Part shown: piece by piece, positions 26,708-39,425 of the stretch
Layout: each line of letters begins with the position of its first letter
Position numbering within the stretch: position 1 is the first letter of the stretch
Assembly (NCBI RefSeq): GCF_001039355.2
Contig: NW_019775758.1
Span: 4,738 to 66,737, forward strand
Direction: 5' to 3'
Length of the DNA: 62,000 nt
DNA from: Lingula anatina
Lineage: Eukaryota; Brachiopoda; Lingulata; Lingulida; Lingulidae
The notes under the pieces: generated by a model
What the model was told of the DNA's origin: nothing
The model's database searches: none
The model's input: the letters and a program-made list of their open reading frames with translations, nothing else
Program-made: the position numbers and the translations under genes

Positions 26708-29700
26708 AGATGCCATACTAGGTTTGTTCAAAGAGCCGGTTCACTTACGTGTGTTTCATTACATGAATACATTTACAGTTTTATTCAAGTCGTCATCTGA
26801 ATTATGACCTTCGTCAACGTTGCCGCCCTCGTTGTTGCCATTATTGTCATCGCCGTCATCACTATGATCATGATTTTCGAAAATCTGCCTCTTTATCAAA
26901 CAAAGCTACTCAGTGAATTTGCAGTCTGACGTGTATCTTCAATTTCAGGCTATGGCAAGCGGTGTATCTGTCTCAACGACCCTGCCGGCAATGACACAGG
27001 GGTATATGTAGCCAACAGGACTGGTAACTTTAGCGCAGAGGATCATTTTAAGTGTAACCAAACGTGCATGGGCCAAGATGACTCTGGCTACAATTACTGC
27101 GGCAATTCTCATCAGGAGTATTACTCGGTGTATCCGACAATCAGTAAGTGCTGTATAGATTGTTCACCACCTGAAAATAGTAAGAGGTAGATAAAATGAG
27201 AATCTGATGACTGCTTTAATGGGGCATAGACTATGAGACTTGATTGAGGGGTTAATTGAGTACATTGCTGACGTTAAATTATGGGTTCAGGTTTATTATA
27301 TTTAATTTTCGGGTAACCAGTACAGCATACAAGGTATCAGGGCTTTTAAAACAGAATTCCCTGTCAAATTAAGAGTTTGCAATTCACATATTTCAGTTAG
27401 ATGATAATGAAATTCGCTGTGGTACTGGATCTTACTTTTAAAACGGGGGTCAAAGTGGTTCGAGTGTAATCGTTTTCATTATGATCTTATGTAAAATAAA
27501 AATGAAGGAATGAAAACTCCACTTTCACATGTTACAGCTTACAGGACATGGGCGTTGCCCGGCAGCAACGTCGTGACGTCATTGATGAGTAGTGCGGATA
27601 AGATCACTTGGCCGGATCTGACGCACAAGTCGTGTTCGCGGTACTGCCGTGGACTACAGCGAGGTCACATGTACATTCTGATCCACGTCACGACCTGTTA
27701 TTGCATGAAGGATTTGGACCCGGAACTTGGTATGTTATTTATTCATTTTTTTTCAATTCACCTTCTTGCAAATTGCTAGTATATGGGATGTACTGTGCTA
27801 ATTGGTACTGTATTAGATGTGATATTGATAATTTTCACCCGTTCTTTTAAAATATCATGTATTGATAAAATGTGCCAAACTAAGATGACTTGTACTTGAT
27901 TTAAATGGTGTTATAAAATGAGGAAATAAAGACAATCGCGATATGTGAAAATTACAGACAGGCCGTCGTGAATATGACACGTGATAAAGTAGACTTGTTA
28001 ATCACATGACACATTGTAGAATAACACCACCCACCCACACTTCCTTTAATAGGTATATATAAATATATAGAAAGTAAACCATACAAAAGATGATATGAAG
28101 AGAAGGATGGGACTATAGTATTATTGTAATGCATCAATGTGTTATTTCCATGACAGGAGGCGTGGTGGGGGCTACCCGGGGGTGCCCAGGCTACTCATCG
28201 TGGTACACCTGTGGGGACACAGACCGTGTCTACGCCTACATCATAGGTGAGAATCCAACGCTTATAATACAGCAAACACAGAACGTTATTATAACGTTAC
28301 CATAACGTTTATATGATCAAAAACCGTAATGGTAACGTTATGGTAGATTTTACGTTATAAAACATTCAATGTTTCCTGGGAAGATCTATACATTTGACGG
28401 TTACTTACCGGTATATACTTTTCAATGTGTAGTGTCTGTTATAGATTTTACAGAAGATATACACGTGTAAACCAGTGCATTAACACTTATGAATTTGTTG
28501 CTCTCAGAACCAACAGACAAAAAATGGAACAAACAGCACTGTACGTGTTTCGTTCAAAGTAAGTTGTGTTAGAATTTTAACCAAGTAAGACTAACAAAAC
28601 GTACATGTATGCACGCCTCTAACTGAGTGAGAAAGTGAGAGATGTGGAGATAACCAATAGTTCTTATTTAACAGATGGAGATTCGGATGTTTCCGGCTGT
28701 GACGTGCCCTACAATGACGGCCAGTGGCTTCATAATTACTACTTTATTGCTAACAGCAATGAAACAGTGTATTGTTACATCGGAGGTGAGTGTAGCACAT
28801 TATACACATACATGTATTGAACATGGAACTTTCTGTTTTCCTGACATTTTTAAATTCTTAAAAGACAAAGAACTTATATAGGCCTATAGCTGCATATTTT
28901 TCAGCCTTTTGAGCTTTCTCTGTTCACATGTATTTCGGGGAGGCAGGAGTAATTTCAAAGCAAAAGCTCTCCCCCCCCCCCCCCCCCGGCTCCCCGCCTG
29001 CTGGATCTTCCAAAATTGAATCGTACGTCTTTTTTATTCTAGACAACAGTACGGCTTGTGCACAGGACTGGATATCATGGCAGGGACACTGCTACAAGTT
29101 TGAGAACGTCTACAAGACGTTTGACCAAGCGCGTGACGCATGCGCAGCAGAGAACGCACACCTTGTGACTGTGAATTCAGCCAACGAACTTATTTTTTTG
29201 CGTACAGCAATTTCTAGTGAGTTTTCTTTAATTTTCTTCAGGCGTGTTTGTCTTTTTAAAAAAGGGCTTAGTGTCTTGATAAGGCATTATGTTTCACTTA
29301 AAGTATAATTTGTTTGATTGACGTAATAATGAAAAAGTACAAATAAAAATAAATGAATAGAGAAATAAGTAAATAATGCCCGAACTTCATAGCAGTAAAC
29401 AGCAAATGTTATCTTCTGGTTCTGGTCAGCTTACTCACGTGTTTTTTTTTTAAATCTAATTCAAACACACTGATGTTTTGAACTTTTTTTCAGAGCGGCA
29501 TTCTCTGAGGAGCATTCATTATCATTACATCGGTATCTATGACAACGGCAACAATAAACAGTACACCTGGATGGACGGGTCGTTGAACAGATATGCGTAC
29601 TTCTACAGCGGAAGACCTAACATAGCTGACAGGCAGTGCGTGGTGCTCATGTATTATTATAGCAGCAGGTGGGGCGACATGCCTTGTGGTAGTACCGCGG

Positions 29701-31048
29701 GGTCCATTTGTGAGAAAGATCCAGGTATGACATGAGGAAGTTAAACAAACTTTTACTAAATATTGTCTTGATCTATTGTACGTGAAATAAATAATTTACT
29801 TTTAATACTTATAGCAGGTAAGGCACTGGGATGTTTGGAAATGTGTTGGTTATTTTCCCTGTCCTTTTCAGTTTATTGTTACAAATAGCAGTCAGTTAAA
29901 AAATCATATCTCTATAAATACACATGAAGATAGCTGCACCAGCAAATTGGAAAACACATCATTGAAAATGGTCTAATTAAAATGAACCTACATGCTCTAC
30001 GTCTATCTTTTTTATTTCAGACTACATCGGGTGTTTTACAAGAACAGGAGACGGAGAAGTGTCATTCACAAGCGCCAAGATGTCCATACAATATTGCCGG
30101 GAGACTTGCAGAGTTCACAACGCAGATTACGCGGCGCTTTTGAATGGGGACACGTGTCACTGTATTGGCATCGGTACCGTTTTTCTTCCATTCTGCTTTG
30201 ATTAAGTTTTCGCCAGATATTTAGATGTATTTGTGTAGATAATGACTTTTTACAAACGTCTTTGTTTCATAGAAGTGAAGTTAGTCAAGATTTTCTATTC
30301 ATTTATAAACAGTTTTTGAATTTCCGGTTGCTGAATAAAATGTTTATATATTCCTTTTAACAAGGGCAATAAACTGCTAGGACACATGATGAAACAAAAT
30401 GGCATATGGACTGATATATGGCTAATGGATTGGTCTTTGAATTCAGGTGGAGCCAACATTACTGCGTTTAACATCAGCAACCAGTTACCTATGACGTCAT
30501 GTAACACACCGTGTCCTCGCCAGTCTATGCAGTACTGTGGTGCTGCAGATAAATACAATGTCTACAGAGTTACGGGTACGTTGTAAAGTATCGCTAACAC
30601 AAATGTCTTCAACATAATAATACATTTACGTTTATTTTCTAAATGAGTTTGGTTTCTTTTTATCATGCTTTTGTTATTATCATTTTTTTGTCGTTTTACA
30701 TTTTCCCAAAACAACAGTTTACATTTACTTGTTTTTCCTACTCAGTGGAACACTTTTGTGAATGGTGCTATTCTTGTTAATTGAAATTTACTTCTGGGGT
30801 GTTTTTCTTGTCAGGCGTATCAAACCCTGAATATGCAACGTCTTGTGAAGAACTGCAGCAAGTTGGCATTCCTGCGGGACAATATCTCACCAAACCGGGT
30901 ACCTCAGCTGCCTCGGAGACTAACTGTTCTTATGTCAACGGTGAGTGGTCAGTATAGTTAAAGGAAGGATTGGCTTGGACTGAGCATCGGTCTTACTTGA
31001 TTCATGAAATGATAGGACTACGAATGGGATTTAGTACGTAACGAGACG

Positions 31049-31085
<37 letters not shown>

Positions 31086-34000
31086 GAATAAGTGGGTTAA
31101 TACATGTACAAGCATATTGAAAACTGTAGTTTGTAGCTTTAACATTCCGTAATGTATGTTTTACTTCATCCTTCGACCACTTCAGACGACTGTCCTGCTT
31201 CATGGATTACGTTCAAGGGACATTGTTATCTATTTTACCCCGGTACTGAGAGCCTCAGCTCGGCGGAGTCAATATGTGCGGCTGATGACGGCCTGCTGGT
31301 CTCAATTCGCGACAACGAAGAGAAGACGTTTACACTGGACGTCCAGGCTCAGGTGAGAACATGGATCGTTTTATATATATATATTTTTTTTTATTTATTT
31401 ATGATTTTTGCGGGAAACGTTTAAATAAATGATCTTACTTCTGAAATCGATGAATGAGAATAATTTGTCATGTAACGCATGTTTTAGTGTATCCTTCAAA
31501 CAAACATATATTGTTTGTTATCTCACCAGTTAAGTTGAAATCATAAATTGATTAACCTATTAATATAAGATAAAAAATGTTCTTATGGAAAAGCCTGTCG
31601 ACTGGTTAGAGTACAGCTTATCAAGGGGACTTATCTGTATTAAAAATAAATAAAAGATGTAGTGTAAAGTGTAAACTTGATATCAGAACATGTGTTGAAA
31701 AGTTATGGAGGGAATTTATTATGCACACCACTTTCATCTCTCAAGTATAGAATACAAAGTTAAAAACAGTCTCAAAGCTTTATTTTATAATGTATATTGC
31801 TAGGGTGGAATGACAGAAAAGAAATTTAAGATATTCTCATTATAATAACCGAGTAGCAGTAAATTATTGCAAACAGTGGAAAGCGGTATTTCCATTGGAA
31901 CTGTTCCGCCAAGTTGAAAACAAACATATCTTAAAAGTTACAACTCAGTGTGAGCCTATTCTATTGTCGCCTTTTGCCGTCTCATGGCCATTCTGTGACT
32001 GCGAATACTGACGTCATGCCAAGCCATAGCGTCATAGTCCTTCGTTATACCGCCAGAGGTGCCTTGGCAAAAACCCATGCCGTTTGTTATACATTGTACT
32101 TTTTTATTTCGACAGGTCCCTGTATACAGTTCAATATGGTGGTTCTACACTGGTGGATATGCCAGCTCCCAAAATTCTTTCTTCCGCTGGTCGGATGGAA
32201 GTCTCTTCAAGTACGACACATGGTATCCCGGTCGTCCATCCACGTCCAGCAGGCAGTTAATATTGTTGTCCGGGAACGCTCATAGTGTGAAAGGGACGTT
32301 GCTGGACTGGTATGGCCCTGATTATGGGCGGCAATTTATATGCAAGAGGGAATCAGGTGAGTGAAACATCTAAACAGTAGCTAATATATGTTGTCCTGTT
32401 TTTCCCGCGAGAAATTGACACTCACGATCAGGATAATGTTCGTCATTTTAAGCATGGGATGTGTAATCTTACAGGTACCCAGGTAATTATGTCAGAACAC
32501 CAATAAGGTAATTCTGTTATTTTGTTGAGATATGCTAACTCTCCGATTATACTAATACAAACCCACCATGTTACCTATCAGGTTACAAGGGTTGTTACAC
32601 TTTGGCTTCCTCAACGTACCGAGAGGTTACCAATATCCCAAGTGCCACAGTGGAGCAGTGTATCGAAATCTGCAGGGGCATGGGACGTGCGTTTGCCGCC
32701 ATGCAGAGCGCAAATTGTTTCTGTCTGCCCGATGTCGGCAGCATCACTGCCAGGGGGCGCTCTGAGTGTAGCACAGCCTGCGGGGGTTATGATAAACAGA
32801 TGTGTGGAAGCTCGAGTCGACTGTCAGTTTATGAAGTGGGTAGGTTAATTTATATTACAATATGTGTGATGTTTATTTATAGTGTATAATGTGTATGATG
32901 TGGACTGATAAATGTCCATTAAGTGATATGAGGTGTTTGTTAGTAATGTTTAGCAAGGCACCTTGTATGAAGTGCTTATTTGTAAACATTCGGTGGTAAG
33001 TGGTGTGTATTATTTATGATTACCAAATACAACCACATGTACCAGTAAAAACACATGCAACACATATCCAGTTTTTTTATCTTACTCCTTATGTTTAATG
33101 ACAAAATGTTCTGTTCGTGAAGGGAAATACTTCAATATGGGCGAGAGCTGCGAGGAACTATACAACCTTGGAATCCGTATATCTGGTAACTACAAGATTA
33201 AGCGCTATGGTATAGAAATTACCGTGACGTGCAATTTTGCAGGTGAGTGTTTGATTTCCCCACGGCTATTTCCGTCATAATTTATAGTTCAAGTTTTATA
33301 TAAGATAAGATAAAAGTTAAGATAAGAGTTTATTCAGCCATTAATATATAAATATAAAATTCATATAAAACGGAAATTGGACTGCTATATAAATTTTATA
33401 TTTAAATATTAATGGCTGAATAAACTCTTATCTCTTATCTTATTATATAACCGAACATATGAAAAACACATTGCCGAATTTTTTGTTGGAGTGTGACTTA
33501 CTTTAGACTATTACGAATAATAGACAAACGGCAGATAAACAAACAGAGAAGTAGATAAGCAGAAAACCTTTTTTAATTAAACCCACACCTCTGAACTTTC
33601 CAGATGACTGTGACCTATTTCAGACAAAACATTTACCTGTACATCATTTGCATGTTCCTTTCCAGACAACAGTCCTGGTTGCCCTAATGGGTGGGTAGGA
33701 TGGCGAGGCGACTGCTACATATTCAAGACCACCCCTCTGGACTGGTCAGCCGGGAACGACTGGTGTTATGGACAGGGCGGATATATGACGTCCGTGCTGG
33801 GCAATGGCGAGTGGAGCTTTATAAAGACCACTTTGAGAGGTATAGACGTCATAGCTTCTGATGGGAAGACGTCTTCCCGGAAGAATTATGATGGAACCAA
33901 TATCACAAAATACATTTTTTACCGAAACATTGGAATACTATTACGTAGTCGATATTAATCATTTTAAATACGATTACATATTATTAAACAGAAGTTCTTA

Positions 34001-37000
34001 TCTTTATATTTACCCATTTTGGCCCTACACGAAAATTTGGACCAGACTTCTATCTTACGTACAATCTGTGAAATACATTTTATGTAAGGTCCAATTGATA
34101 TCAACCAATCGTGTCCCTTAATTAATTTTTGTTAATAACCGATTTTCCAGGTTTAAAGACATACGCAGACGAAACTAACTGGTTCATAGGTCTGTATGAC
34201 CCACAGGGCATTGACCACCACACGTGGGTTGATGGTCACGTGCACACGTGGTCTCCTCACCTGATCCAAGGATCTGCGTCACAGTGTGTAAAACTAGTGC
34301 GCCAGTCGTACTCATCCAACGCTGGAGCAAATGACATGTATAAATGGACATATACCAGCTGTACAGCACAGGCTAATTTCATCTGCAAGAAACCTAAAAG
34401 TACGTCATTTATATATGATATTGTTTTGATTTTTAAATGTCTCATTTTCGGATTTCAGTCTTCATTGCTGTTTTTTACAATTATTCATCAAAAGGTGAAT
34501 CCAATTACGCCTCCATACAGGGTTTTAGTATGTTTTAAAATGAACAGTTATAACACTTTCCGTATGAAACAATAAAATTGACATCGATATAGATATAAGG
34601 ACAGTACCTGTATCTAAATATCTAAGACACACGTACAACAAGGTATTTAAACACTAAATCGTGCCAATTTGATGGCATTAAAATAAGGGAAAAGCAGAAA
34701 ACTCCATGAAAGATAAAAAACGATAAAAATTCATCTCCAGGCTTTCTCATCCAATTCTTTAGGCATTATCGGCTGCGTGCCAAGACCGCCCGAGACCAAG
34801 CAGACGTTTTTGAAGTACGCTGGCGCCATGACAGTCACTCAGTGCAGGACACTCTGTCTTGGACAGAACTCGACTTACTCCGGGGTGGTGGATCGGATGT
34901 GCTACTGTTATAATGACCTCGATGCCAGCGAGAGGCAGACAGTCGCCAATGGGCAGTGTAATACGCCCTGTGCTGGGAACGAGGCTCAGAGATGTGGCCA
35001 CAAAACGGCGGAGAGGGTGTCGTTACATTATACAGGTAAAACAGGAAATGCGGGAAATCTTTGTTTCGCTAGTTATTATTTATCACTTACTTTTGCAACT
35101 TTATTGTAAAAATTCGATTTCCAGACTTTACTCAAAACGTTTGATCGCACAGTAGCTTATTGTACATTTTCCACAATTACGATCACGAGTTATGCTTGAC
35201 TTTTGCATCCATGTGAGAAAAAGACGTCAAAGCTTTAATAACTTTTTAGGTTGACAGTTTGTGATGTAAATAATTTTGTTCAAAAAGAAACCCGCTCAAG
35301 CACACAAGCACTCTCACAAATGAAAAATAACATCTCGTCTCGTTAAACCAGGTCTTGACTGCCCCGAAGGATGGGTACTAGATAACAACCGATGTTACAT
35401 GTATGATACTGATCCCAGAACGTACTACAGCGCTTACGAGCATTGTCAGCACCAAGGTCCAGGAGCAACCGTTGTCAGCATAAATAACCAAGCTGAAAAT
35501 GATTTTCTTTCGACGTGAGTTTGATATCTAAGCGCATATGTACAACAGAACAAAATTGTTAAAAACCATGGACACCAATTGGTTTTAAATCTTGTTTAGC
35601 AATTTATCAGCCTCAAATAAACGGATCACAAAATGAAGGCATGTGTAATGACTTGCTGTAGTTCACTGGCTGAATTTAGTAAGACCAATGTATGAATCAT
35701 ACATTTACCTACACTACAAGTGCACATAAACTTCATTGATCTAGTATGACGTAACATTTTGCCTAAAAGAGTTTATGATTAAGCCCAAAGAATTCCGAAA
35801 ACACACGATACTATTATAAATGGAATTAATAAATGGAAAATGCACTTAAATAAACGAAATTAAAAATACCACACCAGGTTGAATATAACCGACTCGTGGC
35901 TGGGAGTTTACAAAATGGACAGCACCTCCTCGTGGACTTTGGAGGACGGCAACAGTGTCACGTGGACGAACTGGAACAGTAATCAGGTCACGAGTGCGCT
36001 GTGTGTCACGTGGGGCGTCAACGGCACGTGGATGGAGACCACGTGCTCTGAAAGCCATGGTGTCGTATGCGAAATGGCATCAGGTAAATTATTTTTACAT
36101 ACGTGTACACTGTGGAAGTGATGTTTTTGTGATCCTTCAATATGTGCGATATACCTGTAGATATATAACCAAATCACACATGTACATGCAACGAGGTTTG
36201 ACAAAACACACCGGTAAACTGAAGTGACATTACGTTTGAATAATTGGCTGCGTAGATAGTAAGTAAATCAAATAATAGATTTAGATGTTCCGGTAATTCA
36301 TTTTACAGCTTAGTGCGAACGCCTTTAAAACAAACATGATATACAGGTACATGTAACTTCACAGTGACATATCACTTACATTGTTGCTGCATTCTTCCCT
36401 AGGTCCTCCGGAATCACTGTTGTCTACGTGTCAGGAACTTTTAGACCAGCGAGTTCACTACAAAGGCACCTACCTCCTCTTGTCTGGTCACCAGCAGTGT
36501 GGAATTTCAGGTACAACCAAGAGAATAAATACCGCAGTTTTTATTTTATGTGTGTACCAGCTGGCAGTGATACATCGAGTACTCTGACCGCCTTATTATC
36601 GCAGTAATATCGTAATACCATTGTTCATCATTCGATATCGGGTCCAAGAACGATGATCACGGCTCTGACAGTATGACTTTCTACATCCTGTTCATTGACG
36701 GGCATAAGTATTAAGCACTGTAGTGATGACATCGTTCACTGTAGCTCTATGCACTGAATAATGTGCAATGACGACAAAAAGTACCGCTGCCAAGTTAAAA
36801 TCACATATGGTCGACGTCACATACATTGCCAATGATATGTATTGTTTAGAGCCTTATCATTTATTGCGCGTCTGCAATGCATATACAGTATGTTTAATAT
36901 AAAATTAAATTTGGGCTCGGTGTGCAATCTCAGTATCACCAGTATATCCATTTTGTCTGTAGATTCCACGACGTGTGCAGACGGCGTGTCCTACGCATTC

Positions 37001-37713
37001 CGCGGCAGTTGCTACGAGTTCGTCACCACGGGAAAGACGTTTGAGGAGGCACGGTACAACTGCGCCAGTCACGGGAAGCAGATCTACGTACCTGAAGACG
37101 GGGAGGACAGCGCCATGTTGTTGGACGTCATGAATAATATGGCAGAGCTAAACGGATATAATGAGTGGTGAGTCATGTAGACCCGTTCTTGGAAGATGCA
37201 GGCATGTATAGAAAAAGTATAATGCAATAATGTTAATAATGTTGTTAAATTATTCAGAAAAACGAAAGTGGACATTCATTATTATAGTTTCATTTATCTA
37301 TTTATTAAATTTCTGTTTATATGCCTGTTATTATTATAATTATAATGATTTATGAGTACCAATTTGGCTGCTTTTGACGGTTTCATAAATGTCAATATAC
37401 AGAAAAAAAAACTTTATGCACATGGGCGCCATTCTCTTCACCTAACAGACACAATGAATCTCTACTCTACAGGCTAATCGGTATCTATGACCTTGGCTTT
37501 GACCACCATTACGTCACCACAGACGGCTCATTTCTGTTCCAAACCAATTGGATCTCTCCACCAACGTCACGTGAGCTGCAGTGCGTCAAACTGACAGCAG
37601 CTGGTTGGTCAGAACACGACTGTGCCAGCCCCCTGGCCTCCATATGTGAAAGTTCCAACGGTGAGGCAGTGGTCAAATGGGTTTTCAACTCACGTACTCT
37701 ACTGTTAATACTA

Positions 37714-37745
<32 letters not shown>

Positions 37746-39390
37746 TGTCAAGTTGTAAAGGGGGTTTTGATTTACTGTTTGTCTCGTTGCTTGTCACCAG
37801 CCTAACTCAAAAAAGTAAGGGATAGGTTGTGATTAGGTTTTCAAGATGCATGCAGTTCAAAAATAGGTTTTTGGTTGTGGTTTAAATCCTGCACAGTCCT
37901 TAATGTTCGCCAGCTAACACGTACCATATTATGTCGAAAAATGAAGAGTGCGTAGGACATTTAAACTGACAGCTGTGGTAGTCAGACTTTTCTAATACAT
38001 GTATAATAAATATAAACCCCAAAGGGTTTATTTCTGCTCATTCAACGCGCTGTCTACTGGTATTATGTTGATACCATTACCTCAGCTAGTCCTCAGTTCT
38101 CAAATAATAAGTTTTAAATGTTTAATATATATTTTGATAATATCTTTCTTCCTACACAGCTTACTTGGGTTGTTTCCCCATCCCCGCCTCCCCTGCTGGC
38201 TATTCCTACATGATCAACTCGACCTCAATGAATTCCTTGACTTGCCGGAAGTATTGCCGAGGTCTCGCGAGACCACAGCCGTATAGCGGCGTCAGCGGGA
38301 TCTCGTGCTACTGTATATCGAGAATTGACGTGAGCACCAAGATCTCTGACAACGCTCAATGCACTGCGGCCTGCCCTGGGAACCCCGTTCAGACATGTGG
38401 TGGAAGTGGAACGATGTCAGTTACCATAACATGTAGGTGTTGCTGTGTTCCTTGCTATGTGGAGATTATACAGCGGAATCTGCTGGTTGTGTTCCACATC
38501 AATGCGGTTCTTTCTTTCTTCCTGTCTTTGTGTCTATTAATGCATCGCTAGCTCGCTGGCTTTATCTCTCTCTATTAATGCATCTCTCTTTCTCTGACCG
38601 CACCATATTTTTGTTCACATTTCGTTATCAAAGGGGAATTTTTTTCTATTGTGATATTTAAGACTCCTTGTTTCTGTCCCCCAGCTATGTACTATATCAA
38701 AGAGGAGTCATGTGAAGACATTTACAACCAAGGTGTCACGATGCCGGGCTGGTATCGTATTCAGCCACGTGGATTGGACCGCATGGCTAGGGTGTATTGC
38801 TTTGGACCAGGTATCTTTATAATCATATATTCATTCATATTTTTAATATATATATATATATATATATAATCTTTATACAGGGTGGTGCATAAAAAACGAC
38901 CTATTTTACTTCCCATACCACGCTGTATTTATTTTATACAACATTTAAAGGTTAAAGTATTATAGCGTTTCACTATACATGTAATTATAAAATATGTCAT
39001 CTAATTATTAATCATTTATCCGTCCATTTACTTATGACAATTACTTCATACTTTCAGAAGTTGCTCAGGACTACCTACTGCAAGGCATTGCCGACAGCGC
39101 CATGGAGTTCTCCTCAGCATATGAAACACCGGGTCCAAACGGCAATCTGCAGGGGGCCAATTACATACGGTAATACTGTAGCTAGTTGTTAGGTGTTTGT
39201 TTATTTATGACTTTGACTTTATATGCATTTAAGTAGGTATTATATCACATACATTGTGCGAGGGCCAGAGCTTTCCAAAATATTTTACGTTTTGAGGGAG
39301 GAGGGGCATGCCGACAATACACGCAAGCAGGTTAATAACCCTATTACATGTATTTGCACCGCCGGTAGTATTCAATGAATTAAGAAATTC

Positions 39391-39425
<35 letters not shown>

